Shown: positions 1 through 10,105 of the stretch, piece after piece
How positions within the stretch are numbered: the first letter of the stretch is position 1
Layout: each line of letters starts with the position of its first letter
Assembly: GCA_001769655.1 (NCBI GenBank)
Contig: MEPC01000001.1
Span: forward strand, 59,311 to 123,310
DNA: 64,000 nt
Source of the DNA: Bacteroidetes bacterium RIFCSPLOWO2_12_FULL_37_12
GTDB lineage: Bacteria; Bacteroidota; Bacteroidia; 2-12-FULL-37-12
Reading direction: 5' to 3'
The notes under the pieces: generated by a model
Told to the model about the DNA's origin: nothing
Databases searched by the model: none
What the model saw: the letters and a program-made list of their open reading frames with translations, nothing else
Made by a program: the position numbers and the translations under genes

Positions 1-1693
1 CTCCTGTATTCTTCCAGGAATGCGGAAACCAGCTAAACCCTTCCACTGATAATTTACTTATGGTGGTCATGTAATTTTTATCAATATCACCGGATACAGT
101 ATAATAAAAGTATCTTTTTCTTTTAGCATCCTTTTTTATTTTAAAAAAGGAACGATTGATGTCTTTTGGCTCAAGATTTAGTTCATCAAAAATAGTTTGA
201 TTTATATCAGAAATCATAGTGGGGCTATCGTTAATGGTTAATAAACCCTTATCGTTTTTTCTTTTAACTAACAGAAGAGCTAAAGCCCCGGCAGTATCTG
301 TACGACTTTCAGATATGAATTTATTGCTTGTAAAAGAAGTGTCCCTGATGCCAAATTCTGGAAATCCATGATCAGAAAGAATAAATATGAATGAATTATC
401 GTAGCAGTTAATTAATTTTAATTTATTTATAAAATGTCCGATAATTTTCAGGGTTGCTTTTGCTTGTTTTTTTGCATTGGCTCTGTTAAATGGAATCCAT
501 GAAGTAGCTATATTAAAATTCTCATCCATCAAAAGTGGTTCATGAATGCCGGCTAAATGATAATATCTTAGTGTTTTTTTACTCGATTCTCCTTTTGCAA
601 GCTGATTGAATTCATTTATAAATTTTAATGAATTTATTTTGGCAGTTCCATTTTTATCCCCAATTGTTATTTGGGAATCATTAATAGGAGTATTTTCCTT
701 TTGTTCATATATCCAATCATAGTTGAAAAAAAAATACATCTTTAATACATGAGGCATAAACTGGAAAATGCTGATGTTAAAAATAAACGTGAAGTCATTA
801 TAACTAATTTTATTTTCTTTTAGATTATCCATGACTGCTGAATCAAAATATATGGTTTTTTTGACTATTTCCCATGGAAATAATTCCACATTGAATCCAT
901 TATCTTTTAACCTTTTGGGAATCGATGTCTCCGATAAATATGCATTTTTTATAAAGTCGGTTATACTCATGTCATTGTGGTAATATTTACCCGTAAGAAA
1001 ATTGGGTACAGATAAATTAGTATGACCATGCCCGGATAAAGAATTTCTAAAATAAGTAAACCCATCTAAAGGGCTTTTTAATGCCGGGTTTTCCTGTATT
1101 ATTTCGTTGAAAATGTCAGTTTGAAAAGCATCAAGCATTATTATTAAAACATTTTCATCTTTTGAAAACGTATATTTATTCGTTTCATCAACTTCAAAGT
1201 TTTGGAATTTTAGCTCAGAAGGTAAATTAAAATATAACCAACCTGTATAAGAAAATTGAATGACAAGCAAGTAAAGCGAGAATACTCTCAAATATTCATA
1301 CAATTTATTAAAAAAATAATACAAAATAATTCCAATGCCAAACCAAATAAAACCATCAATGAGTCCATTTTTAATATATTTTTCCCACAAGATCTGATGT
1401 CCATCAAATAAGCCATAATCCCAACTAATGATATTCGCCTGTAACCACGACATAAAACCAAAATAAAATAAAAATCCTAATGCTTTTTTATAAACCTGCG
1501 GGAATTTTCTTATAAAAATCAGTACCGCGGTTAACAATGCCAACAATAGAAAAGCGAAAGGAACGATAAACACCAATAGCGAAGTGTATGAATAATTAAA
1601 CTCGGTAGCATTAGCTAAATATATTTGCGAGGGAATAAAAAAAAATAGAGTCAGAACAAAAAATATAAGGATGGGAGAATCTGTTAGCTTCAT
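1..1693 (-). CDS. Membrane-anchored sulfatase/alkaline-phosphatase-fold protein, 3' end outside window
   Basis: The reading frame starts at the ATG complementary to 1691-1693 and stays open to base 1, so about 564 residues are visible and the C-terminus is missing. The first ~130 residues hold several hydrophobic segments (probable membrane helices). A periplasmic domain follows, with a metal-site start like LIIMLDAFQTDIF near residue 180, a HLAGIHEP segment and a LSDHGFPEFG motif near residue 436. Known: this order (helices, then N-terminal Asp/Thr metal site, then DHG) is that of the LTA-synthase/phosphoglycerol-transferase branch of the alkaline phosphatase superfamily. Inferred: an envelope enzyme that hydrolyses or transfers a phospho- or sulfo-group. 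The substrate cannot be told. Confidence 0.75.
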   Translation of the reverse strand, partial: MKLTDSPILIFFVLTLFFFIPSQIYLANATEFNYSYTSLLVFIVPFAFLLLALLTAVLIFIRKFPQVYKKALGFLFYFGFMSWLQANIISWDYGLFDGHQILWEKYIKNGLIDGFIWFGIGIILYYFFNKLYEYLRVFSLYLLVIQFSYTGWLYFNLPSELKFQNFEVDETNKYTFSKDENVLIIMLDAFQTDIFNEIIQENPALKSPLDGFTYFRNSLSGHGHTNLSVPNFLTGKYYHNDMSITDFIKNAYLSETSIPKRLKDNGFNVELFPWEIVKKTIYFDSAVMDNLKENKISYNDFTFIFNISIFQFMPHVLKMYFFFNYDWIYEQKENTPINDSQITIGDKNGTAKINSLKFINEFNQLAKGESSKKTLRYYHLAGIHEPLLMDENFNIATSWIPFNRANAKKQAKATLKIIGHFINKLKLINCYDNSFIFILSDHGFPEFGIRDTSFTSNKFISESRTDTAGALALLLVKRKNDKGLLTINDSPTMISDINQTIFDELNLEPKDINRSFFKIKKDAKRKRYFYYTVSGDIDKNYMTTISKLSVEGFSWFPHSWKNTG

Positions 1694-1800
1694 TATTGAA
1701 AGGAATTTTTACAAATGTAAATCTTATTTTATAAAAGTAGCAAAACGCAAATGTAAGGAATTTTAGTTATTGTTCAGTCCAAAATGAAAGAAACATTATT

Positions 1801-1842
1801 GCCACAGATTTCACTAATTTACACAGATTAAATACACAGATA
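1801..1842. repeat. Dispersed CACAGATT-type intergenic repeat
   Basis: The 210-bp gap between the first two divergent genes contains a run built from CACAGATT/CACAGAT units separated by short AT spacers. Repeats of this appearance are common between genes in Bacteroidota and other environmental bacteria. No gene is seen here. Confidence 0.5.
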
Positions 1843-1861
1843 AAAAAAATATTCTCAAGGA

Positions 1862-1891
1862 TTGGGGTGGACAAAATAATGCTTACATTTA
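1862..1891 (+). promoter_or_regulatory. Possible Bacteroidota-type promoter
   Basis: TTG at 1862-1864, then 19 bp, then TACATTTA at 1884-1891. The last base departs from the TAnnTTTG consensus. It lies just upstream of the lipoprotein start at 1905. Confidence 0.3.
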
Positions 1892-1904
1892 CGCTTTTAT
1901 AAAA

Positions 1905-3233
1905 ATGATTAGAAGCTTTCGGAACTATTATCATTTAAAAGTTCTCATACTACTTTCCGTAGCTACATTTGTTTTTTCCTGCCGGAAAGAGAAATCGTTG
2001 CAACTCTCCGACTTGCAGAAAATAAACCCTGCCGCTGTTTCCTCCAACTATTTCACTTTTTCCGGCGCCGGGGAAACCCTTTTTACCGGAAACAAAAATA
2101 GTTTTCTCTTCGTTACCAAAACCTCATTAACCGCATACGAAATCAAAAAAGACAGCATCCGGCTTGAATTAAAAGAGCTATCCTCCGTCAGTGATTTTAT
2201 GAAAACCAGAGTGACCACCTTGTCAGATAAGAAACTCCTTCAATTATCTAACGCCGTTTTTGTCTCAGCTAACCATAACGGTGACACTATTCTTGCCAAA
2301 ACCGGCATTTCGTTTTATCTTTTGTTTCCGAGAACACCCGGAAACACAAGACACAACTATTACAAGGGTCTTATCCTTCCGGAGGGAAATCTGAACTGGG
2401 AACAATTGCTTCAATTTTCTGAAAGTGCAAATAATTCCCGCAGGTATTCAGGTGACACAAGCAGGATACTCGCAAAGAAAGACCAGTATACATGGTTCTG
2501 GGAAGGTCCTTTTGTTGATAAAGCTGATGAAATGGATAACGAAAAAGCGATAAAAGCCAAAGGAACCCTTCTTACTACACGGCATTTTTACGAACGGGTG
2601 TGTTATTTTAAAAATGATGCACGCTATTGGAAAGATCCGCAATTTCACAAATCCTACCGACTGATGTTTGACTTATGGTACGAACATAGAAATGAAAATT
2701 TATCCATGGAAGAATTAGATGAATTTGTCCTTCAGGAAATGCAAGTGATTTCAGAACCGGTTTCTCAGAAATATTTTTTATTCGCGCATGAACTCTCTCA
2801 AAAATACGGGAACAGCCAATTGGTGTTTCCTGAAAAAAAATTGGAATTTGATGTGCCGGTGACACTTTCAAAAATGTTGAAAAAAGAGAAAATCAATCTG
2901 TTGAATTATGCTTTGGCAGGTCCTTTTGATAAACCCGGATGGTATGCGTGCGGAAAAGAAGTGACAGAGCCCGACCATTTTGCCGAACCCTTGAAAATTT
3001 TATTCACCGATTCCGTTAAATTTTCTCAGATGGGATTTATTAATCCTGATTATCAACTTATTTCGAATCAGATCCTCGAAGGGGTTAATGGAAAATTTTA
3101 TTTTACATACCCTTATGGACAGTTGCTGGATGTGGCAGTGCTCGGATATTCTACGCAAAAGTTTTATTGGGGAAGAGGTTTTAATTTAAGCTCACGGGAA
3201 ATGCAATTTTTGAAGGTGCACGAGCAACCATGA
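1905..3233 (+). CDS. Exported lipoprotein of unknown function
   Basis: 442 residues. The N-terminus has a basic start, a hydrophobic stretch and a lipobox ending FVFSC at about residue 26, so a lipoprotein signal peptide is likely. No catalytic motif or repeat was recognised in the rest, which contains many aromatic residues and a charged middle part. The gene stands alone, divergent from the preceding membrane protein and followed by a large inverted repeat. Function unknown; membrane-attached periplasmic or outer-membrane location is inferred from the lipobox. Confidence 0.75.
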   Translation: MIRSFRNYYHLKVLILLSVATFVFSCRKEKSLQLSDLQKINPAAVSSNYFTFSGAGETLFTGNKNSFLFVTKTSLTAYEIKKDSIRLELKELSSVSDFMKTRVTTLSDKKLLQLSNAVFVSANHNGDTILAKTGISFYLLFPRTPGNTRHNYYKGLILPEGNLNWEQLLQFSESANNSRRYSGDTSRILAKKDQYTWFWEGPFVDKADEMDNEKAIKAKGTLLTTRHFYERVCYFKNDARYWKDPQFHKSYRLMFDLWYEHRNENLSMEELDEFVLQEMQVISEPVSQKYFLFAHELSQKYGNSQLVFPEKKLEFDVPVTLSKMLKKEKINLLNYALAGPFDKPGWYACGKEVTEPDHFAEPLKILFTDSVKFSQMGFINPDYQLISNQILEGVNGKFYFTYPYGQLLDVAVLGYSTQKFYWGRGFNLSSREMQFLKVHEQP

Positions 3234-3271
3234 AGGAATAGACCTCTTGCGTAAGTCAAAAAAAATAAATA

Positions 3272-3380
3272 AAATTTAAACACAAAGACACAAAGAAACT
3301 AAGAAACACTAAGAAAAAACTTTGTGCTAACTTTGTATCTTCGTGTCTTAGTGTTTCTTTGTGTCTTTGTGTTTAAATTT
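3272..3380. repeat. Large inverted repeat of CACAAAGACACAAAG type
   Basis: Left arm 3272-3313 and right arm 3347-3380 are reverse complements over 34 bp, except for an 8-bp extra TAAGAAAC in the left arm. The arms carry CACAAAGA units. This is a dispersed intergenic hairpin; it may also act as a transcript end for the lipoprotein gene. Confidence 0.8.
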
Positions 3381-3428
3381 TTTTATTGCCTTACTCAAGA
3401 GAACTAATTGAATTTTATACAATCATTT

Positions 3429-4847
3429 ATGCGCGGGTTTTTAACTACATTTAAATTTACTTATAATTCATTGCTCTTATCAATGTTGTTTTTATGTTCA
3501 GCATTAATTTCTTTTGGAGAAAACAAGACGATTGATTCCCTTGAGAATGAAATCAGACGTTTAAAAAGCAACCTCTTTAAAAGTAATTATTCCACTGATA
3601 CTGCTTACATTAGCACGTTACTGTTACTCTCTAATGAATATTATATTTCAAAACCGGAAACCGCTTATAACTTATGCAGAGAAGCTGAAAAACTCTCTAA
3701 AAAAATAAACTATACGGAGGGTCTGATTTCTTCCTACGGATTTTTAGCATATTTTGCGCAATTAAAAGGATTGACTCATGAGGCATTGCATTATTATGAA
3801 TTGAGTATTCCAGTGTATCTCTCAGAGCTAAACTACCGTGATTTGGCTACTACTCTTAACAATATTTCCCGTATTTATTTGGACCAGGGTGATACTACAA
3901 TTTCTCTTGATTATTACACGAAAGGTTTATTTTACAGCCGGAAAGCATCCGACAGTTCCGGAATCGGTTTGACCTTGAATAATATCGGATTTGTATGGTT
4001 TTTAAAAAAAGACCTTGTGAAAGCCCATGCTTATTTTGATTCCAGTTTATCTGTCAGAAAAGCCATTCATGACCTTCGCGGAGTGGCTGAAGTTTTTGTC
4101 AACCTTGGAGCTATTTTCCGTACTGTAAATAACCCGGATTCTTCCCTGTATTATTTTTCAATGGCTCTAAAAATACAAAGATTAATTCAGGACAAAAGAG
4201 GTTTATGTTATTCTTGGAACAATATAGGACATGCTTATTTCTTAAAAAACGATGTTAATCTGGCAATTAAATATGCAGATAGCAGTTTAGCACAATCTAC
4301 CCGTTCGGGCTTAATCGAAAACAGCAAACACGCTTATGAATTGCTCTATCTAATCTATTATAAAAAGAAAAATATTACAAACGCTTTCGAATATTATAAA
4401 TTATATATTCAAGCAAGGGACAGCATAAACAATGACCTGACTCAAAAATCATCCATTCGACTGCAAACAAAATATGAATATGAAAAAACCCGGATACTGA
4501 AAGAGCAGGAAGAGAGGGAGAGAAAGCGGCAGGAGGAAGTGGCAGTTGACAGGAGAAATAAATTGCAATATTCCATCATTCTGATAGTGGTAGTGGCATT
4601 AATGTCGGCACTGCTTTTAATCGGTAAAATCAGGATTAACTCAAAACTTTCCGGTGGACTAATCTTTTTAACCTTTCTGATTCTATTTGAATTTCTTCTT
4701 GTATTGGCTGACCCTTATATTGAAAGTGTCACCGGTGGAGCGCCGGGATTAAAATTACTATGCAATGCCATTATTGCGGCTGGTATATTTCCAATACATG
4801 CCTTCATTGAAGAATGGATGAGGAAGAGATTGATGAATAAAAATTAA
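3429..4847 (+). CDS. Exported TPR protein with coiled coil and C-terminal membrane segments
   Basis: The open frame begins at a TTG at 3408, but the ATG at 3429 gives a clean signal peptide (basic start, hydrophobic core, ending near SALISFGE), so I start there (472 residues). About five to six tetratricopeptide repeats follow, with NNIG and ALNNI-type helices. Then comes a charged coiled coil rich in E, R and K, and three hydrophobic segments at the C-terminus. The same plan occurs twice in the protein at 33959-37456. Known: in Bacteroidota such TPR-coiled coil-TM modules often precede histidine kinase or LytTR domains, but no such domain is present here. Inferred role: scaffold or sensor. 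Confidence 0.75.
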   Translation: MRGFLTTFKFTYNSLLLSMLFLCSALISFGENKTIDSLENEIRRLKSNLFKSNYSTDTAYISTLLLLSNEYYISKPETAYNLCREAEKLSKKINYTEGLISSYGFLAYFAQLKGLTHEALHYYELSIPVYLSELNYRDLATTLNNISRIYLDQGDTTISLDYYTKGLFYSRKASDSSGIGLTLNNIGFVWFLKKDLVKAHAYFDSSLSVRKAIHDLRGVAEVFVNLGAIFRTVNNPDSSLYYFSMALKIQRLIQDKRGLCYSWNNIGHAYFLKNDVNLAIKYADSSLAQSTRSGLIENSKHAYELLYLIYYKKKNITNAFEYYKLYIQARDSINNDLTQKSSIRLQTKYEYEKTRILKEQEERERKRQEEVAVDRRNKLQYSIILIVVVALMSALLLIGKIRINSKLSGGLIFLTFLILFEFLLVLADPYIESVTGGAPGLKLLCNAIIAAGIFPIHAFIEEWMRKRLMNKN

Positions 4848-4897
4848 TTATTTTTAAGGATTTTTGTTGTATTAAAAAACGAATAAAAATAAACCCC

Positions 4898-5605
4898 ATG
4901 CCCACCCACCACCTCATTTCCCGGAAAATTCAATCCATTTATCAAAAAAATTATCTCGAACATGGTGATACCCCTCAAGGCACTTTCCAAAACGATAGTG
5001 TCACTCAACAGTTGAGGTTTGAACGGTTACTTAAAAATTTTCAGCCGTCATTTTCTCGCTTTCCTCAGAAAACTAATACCCCTGTTCGCTTCCTCGACGT
5101 GGGTTGTGGCACTGCCGGCTTGCATGAATATTTGAATCAACTGAATATTTCTCATTCTTTTACCGGATTGGAAATTGTAAAAGAAATGGCAAACACGGCT
5201 AAAAGTAAATTTCCATCCATAAACATTATTAATTCCGATATAATGGAATTTAAGTCAAAACACAATTATGATATTGTTTTGCAAAGTGGGATGTTCAACA
5301 AACCTTCTGTAAATATTAAAAAGGAATGGAGAAATTATTGCCGGCAAATTGTCAAAAAGATGTATTCATTGTCCAAGATGGGTATTGCATTTAATTCCCT
5401 CACTACGTATAATACATTTTCCGATAAATCACTTTTTTATTTTGAACCGGAAGAGTGGTTCTCTTTCTGCCAGAAAAATCTTTCCCGTTATGTGTTCTTA
5501 GATCATGCCTATCCGCTTTATGAAACGGCAGTTACGGTTCTCAAACCGGAATTTATTGCCACTCTTTTCCCTGAGAACGAGCTTAAAAAATATCACAAAA
5601 ACTGA
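4898..5605 (+). CDS. Class I SAM-dependent methyltransferase
   Basis: 235 residues. The SAM-binding motif I is seen as [15 protein letters not shown] at about residues 66-80, followed by an acidic residue in GLEIV (motif II) and a NSDIMEF segment. It has no signal peptide, so it is cytoplasmic. It does not match a well-known small family closely enough to name a substrate. It is followed by a short palindrome over its stop codon (CTGACATTTGTCAG) and then the promoter of korA. Confidence 0.75.
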   Translation: MPTHHLISRKIQSIYQKNYLEHGDTPQGTFQNDSVTQQLRFERLLKNFQPSFSRFPQKTNTPVRFLDVGCGTAGLHEYLNQLNISHSFTGLEIVKEMANTAKSKFPSINIINSDIMEFKSKHNYDIVLQSGMFNKPSVNIKKEWRNYCRQIVKKMYSLSKMGIAFNSLTTYNTFSDKSLFYFEPEEWFSFCQKNLSRYVFLDHAYPLYETAVTVLKPEFIATLFPENELKKYHKN

Positions 5606-5625
5606 CATTTGTCAGAAAAATACCT

Positions 5626-5633
5626 TATTTTTG
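5626..5633 (+). promoter_or_regulatory. -7 box (TAnnTTTG) for korA
   Basis: TATTTTTG matches the Bacteroidota -7 consensus. No -33 element at the usual spacing was seen. The leader between this box and the korA start is about 85 bases and nearly all pyrimidine on the + strand. Confidence 0.45.
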
Positions 5634-5721
5634 TAGTTTGATAGGTTCTTTGTTACATTTCTCATTTCATTCATTCTTTTTTTTCTTTATTCTTTTTTCT
5701 TTTTTCTTTATCCTTCAAACC

Positions 5722-7569
5722 ATGACCACCACAGAAGTTCTGAAAGAAGTCGTCATTCGTTTCGCCGGTGATTCAGGCGATGGAATGCAATTAACTGGAA
5801 ATCAGTTTACTAATACCTCCGCACTCATGGGAAATGACCTGGGCACCTTCCCCGATTTTCCTGCAGAAATCCGTGCCCCGCAAGGCACGTTAGCCGGCGT
5901 TTCCGGCTTCCAATTGCATTTTGGTTCTGTTGAGATTTTTACTCCGGGCGATATTTGCGATGTGCTCGTATCTATGAATGCCGCCGCCCTTAAAGTAAAC
6001 CTCCGCCATCTCAAAAAAGGGGGAACGATTATCGTAAATACCGATGGGTTTGATGCCAAAAATCTGAAACTTGCCCAAATTCCTGAAAATCAGAATCCTC
6101 TGGAAGATGGTTCTCTTTCCGATTTCAGGTTGTACAAAATAAACGTAACCAAAATCACCCGCGAATGTCTCGCTGACTCAGGGTTAAGCACACGCGACAT
6201 TGACCGTTCTAAAAATATGTTTGTTCTCGGTTTCCTTTATTGGATGTATAACCGCCCAATGGAAAACACCATTGACTATATTCAAAAAAAATTTAGTTCT
6301 AAAGATAAAGCGCTTGCTGACGCAAATATTAAAGCCCTTAAATCCGGCTGGAATTATGGAGAAACTACGGAGACATTTACCACAAGATATGAAGTTCACG
6401 CGGCAAACATAGAGCCCGGCATTTATAGAAACATAATGGGAAATGAAGCCACAGCGATTGGTTTGATAACCGCCGCAAAAAAAGCAGGGCTCAGATTATT
6501 TCTTGGCTCTTACCCTATTACTCCTGCATCGGATATCCTGCACGAACTTTCAAAACATAAAAATTTTGATGTAATTACCTATCAGGCAGAAGATGAAATT
6601 GCCGCCATTTGCTCAGCCATCGGTGCATCCTTCGCAGGAAATTTGGGTGTCACTACTTCCTCAGGACCAGGAGTGGCACTGAAAAGTGAAGCAATTGGTC
6701 TGGGGGTAATGCTTGAAATACCATTAGTAATTTGTAATGTGCAACGCGGTGGTCCTTCAACCGGTCTTCCTACCAAAACAGAACAAGCAGATTTACTGCA
6801 GGCAGTTTACGGAAGAAACGGTGAATGTCCAGTAGCTGTAATTGCCGCAAATTCTCCCTCCGATTGTTTTTCAACAGTTATAGAAGCATGCAGAATATCC
6901 ATAGAGCACATGACACCGGTGATGTTTTTATCGGATGGTTACATAGCCAACGGTGCTGAGCCGTGGAAATTTCCTTCCTCTTCGAAAATACCCGATATAA
7001 AAGTAAAATTTACAACCGAAAAAAATAAGGACGATAAATTTTTACCTTATCTCCGAGATGAAAAATTATCACGTCCATGGACAATTCCAGGCACTCCGGG
7101 ACTTGAACACCGGATTGGCGGTCTTGAAAAACAACATGAAACCGGTAACGTAAATTACGAACCCGAAAATCATGAGTTCATGGTGAAATTGCGCCAGGAA
7201 AAAATTGATAGAATTGCTGACTATGTTCCCTTGCAAAAAATTGAAAGCGGAAAAGAAAAAGGGAAATTGCTTGTATTAGGATGGGGTTCAACATATGGCA
7301 CCATTAAAACAGCCGTAAAAGAATTAATAAATGATGGCATTGAAGTGTCACATGCTCATATTCGTTATCTGAATCCATTCCCCAAAAACCTGGGCGAAAT
7401 ATTATACAATTTTGAGAAAGTATTAATTCCAGAAATCAATAATGGTCAACTCATTAAAATTATTCGCGATAAATTTTTAGTTCCGGCAAAAGGATTTAAT
7501 AAGATACAGGGATTGCCGTTTACCGTTACTGAAATGAAGGAAAAAATTATGGTGGAAATTGGGAAATAG
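5722..7569 (+). CDS. korA: 2-oxoacid:ferredoxin oxidoreductase, alpha subunit (fused gamma-alpha)
   Basis: The frame extends back to a TTG at 5638, but those 28 residues are low-complexity phenylalanine from a pyrimidine tract; the ATG at 5722 gives the usual [22 protein letters not shown] start (615 residues shown in part). Residues ~10-200 form the gamma (NADH/CoA-side) domain with [14 protein letters not shown]. From ~240 comes the alpha pyrimidine-binding domain with [15 protein letters not shown] and [17 protein letters not shown]. Known: with the beta subunit it decarboxylates 2-oxoglutarate (or pyruvate) to an acyl-CoA while reducing ferredoxin. The beta-subunit gene follows at 7740. 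2-Oxoglutarate is the likelier substrate from the fused architecture, but this is not proven. Confidence 0.9.
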   Translation: MTTTEVLKEVVIRFAGDSGDGMQLTGNQFTNTSALMGNDLGTFPDFPAEIRAPQGTLAGVSGFQLHFGSVEIFTPGDICDVLVSMNAAALKVNLRHLKKGGTIIVNTDGFDAKNLKLAQIPENQNPLEDGSLSDFRLYKINVTKITRECLADSGLSTRDIDRSKNMFVLGFLYWMYNRPMENTIDYIQKKFSSKDKALADANIKALKSGWNYGETTETFTTRYEVHAANIEPGIYRNIMGNEATAIGLITAAKKAGLRLFLGSYPITPASDILHELSKHKNFDVITYQAEDEIAAICSAIGASFAGNLGVTTSSGPGVALKSEAIGLGVMLEIPLVICNVQRGGPSTGLPTKTEQADLLQAVYGRNGECPVAVIAANSPSDCFSTVIEACRISIEHMTPVMFLSDGYIANGAEPWKFPSSSKIPDIKVKFTTEKNKDDKFLPYLRDEKLSRPWTIPGTPGLEHRIGGLEKQHETGNVNYEPENHEFMVKLRQEKIDRIADYVPLQKIESGKEKGKLLVLGWGSTYGTIKTAVKELINDGIEVSHAHIRYLNPFPKNLGEILYNFEKVLIPEINNGQLIKIIRDKFLVPAKGFNKIQGLPFTVTEMKEKIMVEIGK

Positions 7570-7594
7570 AATATTTCTGATTTTCAAACTATCT

Positions 7595-7640
7595 CTCACC
7601 CCTCTCGATTTTGGAGAGGGGCTTGGGTGAGGTTTTTTTT
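7595..7640 (+). terminator. Hairpin with T-run between korA and korB
   Basis: A stem CCCCTCTC / GAGAGGGG within a longer CTCACC...GGTGAG palindrome is followed by a run of eight or more T. It belongs to the same repeat family as 10764-10803 and 56311-56353. It looks like an intrinsic terminator or attenuator, placed between two genes that need balanced expression. Confidence 0.55.
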
Positions 7641-7650
7641 GAATTGGAAA

Positions 7651-7677
7651 TTGGATGTTAGATGTTGGATGTTAGAT
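7651..7677. repeat. Short tandem repeat TTGGATGTTAGATG
   Basis: About two copies of a 14-bp unit of TTGGATG/TTAGATG type in the korA-korB gap. A related run is at 26983-27005. Confidence 0.6.
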
Positions 7678-7739
7678 ATTTTCTATTTGATATTATTATA
7701 TTTTCATTAACAAACGACCTCTCAGAGGTACATAATTAT

Positions 7740-8837
7740 ATGGAAATCGCACAACCAATCCTCAGAAAACCTATGGCAACCAACGGCACTCCTGCTATTT
7801 ATCCAAACGGGAGCACTAACGGTTCAGGATATACGTCTAAAGATTTTACTTCCGACCAGGATGTTCGCTGGTGTCCGGGATGTGGAGATTATTCCATCCT
7901 GAAGCAAGTGCAAACCATCATGCCGGAGATTGGGATAAAAAAGGAAAATATCGTTTTTGTGGCTGGCATTGGTTGTTCCTCCCGTTTTCCATATTATATG
8001 GATTGTTATGGAGTACATGGAATTCATGGTCGTGCCACTGCCATTGCTTCCGGAATCAAAGCTACGCGACCTGAATTGAGTGTGTGGGTGGTGACAGGAG
8101 ACGGGGATGGACTTTCCATAGGAGGAAATCATACCATACATTTATTGAGGCGTAATCTGGATATTAATGTGCTGTTGTTTAACAACGAAATTTATGGATT
8201 AACCAAAGGGCAATACTCACCTACATCTCCGGTTGGTAAAATTGCAAAATCAACTCCTTATGGCTCGGTGGATCATCCGTTTAATCCGATAGCGTTGGCA
8301 TTGGGAGCAGAGGGAACTTTTGTGGCACGCTCTTTAGACAGGGATCCAAAACATCTTAAAGAAATTCTGAAACGGGCACATCAGCACAAAGGAACTTCCT
8401 TTACAGAAATTTATCAGAACTGTAATATTTTTAATGACGGTGCATTTTTCACGTACACCGAAAAAGAATCCAAGCCCGAAGAAGCATTATTTGTGGAACA
8501 GGGAAAACCATTGGTGTTTGGTAAAAATCAATCAAAAGGTATAAAACTTGATGGCTTTAAGCCAACCATTGTTGACCTAACTAATGGCGCTAACTCTGTA
8601 AATGATTTGTGGGTTCACGATGAGCATGACACTGTAAAGGCAAATATTCTTGCCCGGTTTTTTGATGATCCGCAGTTGGAAGGGCATTTGCCACGACCCT
8701 TCGGTATTTTCTATTCATACAATAGAAAATGTTACGAAGATTCCCTGATGGAGCAAATTACATCCATAAAATCTCAAAAAGGAGAAGGTGACCTGGACAA
8801 ATTGATAGCTGGAAAACAAACGTGGGAGATAAAGTAG
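7740..8837 (+). CDS. korB: 2-oxoacid:ferredoxin oxidoreductase, beta subunit
   Basis: The frame opens at 7662, but the ATG at 7740 ([11 protein letters not shown], 365 residues) is the better start; an ATG at 7773 is also possible. The protein has the [12 protein letters not shown] iron-sulfur/TPP motif near residue 45, [12 protein letters not shown], the thiamine diphosphate motif [12 protein letters not shown], and [18 protein letters not shown]. These are diagnostic of the TPP-binding beta subunit. It pairs with the alpha subunit upstream; a ~170-bp gap with a terminator-like hairpin and a tandem repeat separates the two. Role: TCA-cycle 2-oxoglutarate or pyruvate oxidation linked to ferredoxin, in the cytoplasm. 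Confidence 0.9.
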   Translation: MEIAQPILRKPMATNGTPAIYPNGSTNGSGYTSKDFTSDQDVRWCPGCGDYSILKQVQTIMPEIGIKKENIVFVAGIGCSSRFPYYMDCYGVHGIHGRATAIASGIKATRPELSVWVVTGDGDGLSIGGNHTIHLLRRNLDINVLLFNNEIYGLTKGQYSPTSPVGKIAKSTPYGSVDHPFNPIALALGAEGTFVARSLDRDPKHLKEILKRAHQHKGTSFTEIYQNCNIFNDGAFFTYTEKESKPEEALFVEQGKPLVFGKNQSKGIKLDGFKPTIVDLTNGANSVNDLWVHDEHDTVKANILARFFDDPQLEGHLPRPFGIFYSYNRKCYEDSLMEQITSIKSQKGEGDLDKLIAGKQTWEIK

Positions 8838-8841
8838 GTAG

Positions 8842-9876
8842 TTATCGCCCTACAATCGCTCCCGCCAGCTTATAAACCACTCTCGCTCCCACATTCCCAT
8901 CCCAATCATCTTTTCCGGGTGACACTTCGCAAAGGTCAAATCCGATAATCTCCCTGCCACTTTCAGCAAGCTTTTCTACAAGGTAAAATGCCTCCTGAAT
9001 TTCCAAACCACCGGGAACAGGAGTTCCAGTGCCGGGGCAATACACAGGATTCAATCCATCAATATCAAAACTGATATATACCTTTTGCGGAAGGGATGCA
9101 ATGATATCATCGCAGATAAAATCCCATGTTTCTCCTTTGTAAGACCTACTTTTTAATTCAGTGTCACTAAAAAGTTTTATTCTGTTTTTGGAATCATTAA
9201 TCCTGTTTATTTCTTCCTGGCAGATATCTCTGATTCCTACCTGCACTAACTTATGTACGTTAGGTATCTGAATGGCATTGTACATAATGGAAGCATGCGA
9301 AAAAACAAAACCCTCATACCCCTGCCGGAGATCTGCATGAGCATCTATCTGAAGTATTCCGAATGATGTATGTTTTTCAGAAAGCGCCTGAAGAAAACCC
9401 AAAGGCACGCTGTGTTCTCCTCCTATGATTCCAACTTTTTTGTTTTTATTTAACCACGATAGGCATTGCTTCTTTATCTGTTTGTTTAAATCATCACAGG
9501 AAGCATTTATTTCCTTTAACAGGGCTTGAATCACTTTTGAATTCTTTGCATCACCCCCTTTTTCAAGAAAATCAATTACTTTTTTTGATTTTTTGGATAA
9601 TTTATTATTTAATTTAATCCAGGAAACATTTTTTTTCTCTAAAGCAATACCTTTTTTCCAAACAGGACCGAAAGTAATATCATACAAATCCAATTGGGGA
9701 GAGGCGTTGAGAATGGCATCGGGACCATTGGCGGTTCCTCTTTTATAGGAAGTGGTAACTTCCCATGGCACAGGTATCAGAACTAAAGATGCTTCTTCAC
9801 AAGAGAATGGCAAACCGAAGATTCTGTTATTCAGTTGTCCGGGTGCATCGGGGTTGTAGGGGGCTTGCATTAGCAT
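8842..9876 (-). CDS. Arginase/agmatinase-family ureohydrolase
   Basis: 344 residues. The binuclear Mn site is complete: GGEHSVPLGF, IDAHADLR and SFDIDGLNP, with a final FDLCEVSP. Known: the family hydrolyses a guanidino or formimino group (arginine, agmatine, formiminoglutamate). The N-terminus is longer than in bacterial arginases and carries a PWEVTTSYKRGTANGPDAI segment typical of the agmatinase-like branch. A HutI gene lies 14 kb away, so formimidoylglutamase is possible, but nothing in the sequence decides it. Start at the ATG complementary to 9874-9876; a second ATG is at 9868-9870. A TATTTTTG box (complement of 9882-9889) lies directly upstream. It converges with korB, the stops being only a few bases apart. 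Confidence 0.85.
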   Translation of the reverse strand: MLMQAPYNPDAPGQLNNRIFGLPFSCEEASLVLIPVPWEVTTSYKRGTANGPDAILNASPQLDLYDITFGPVWKKGIALEKKNVSWIKLNNKLSKKSKKVIDFLEKGGDAKNSKVIQALLKEINASCDDLNKQIKKQCLSWLNKNKKVGIIGGEHSVPLGFLQALSEKHTSFGILQIDAHADLRQGYEGFVFSHASIMYNAIQIPNVHKLVQVGIRDICQEEINRINDSKNRIKLFSDTELKSRSYKGETWDFICDDIIASLPQKVYISFDIDGLNPVYCPGTGTPVPGGLEIQEAFYLVEKLAESGREIIGFDLCEVSPGKDDWDGNVGARVVYKLAGAIVGR

Positions 9877-9941
9877 CTTATCAAAAATATTTCAACCAAT
9901 TTTGGCTAAATATTACTGTTTCAAATTATTATAAAAAACAT

Positions 9942-10017
9942 ATAACACATAACAAAAAATGAATAATGTTTAAGGTTTCCCCTCATTTTTTATTATTCAT
10001 TTTTTGTTATGTGTTAT
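9942..10017. repeat. Perfect 26-bp inverted repeat
   Basis: Arms 9942-9967 and 9992-10017 are exact reverse complements (ATAACACATAACAAAAAATG...), separated by a 24-base loop. It sits between two minus-strand genes. Related but decayed copies are at 31140-31265 and 55015-55110. Confidence 0.85.
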
Positions 10018-10105
10018 GTGTTATTTATTTTTTTTTCTTGTTTGATTGTGACTCGTCCACGTTTGGAAATTAGTAATTCGTAATTGGTAATTTGCAGATA
10101 AACCC

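Noticed and set aside
5638-5721. N-terminal extension of KorA from a TTG
   Set aside because: Poly-Phe from a pyrimidine tract, not part of any KorA protein; the ATG at 5722 fits.
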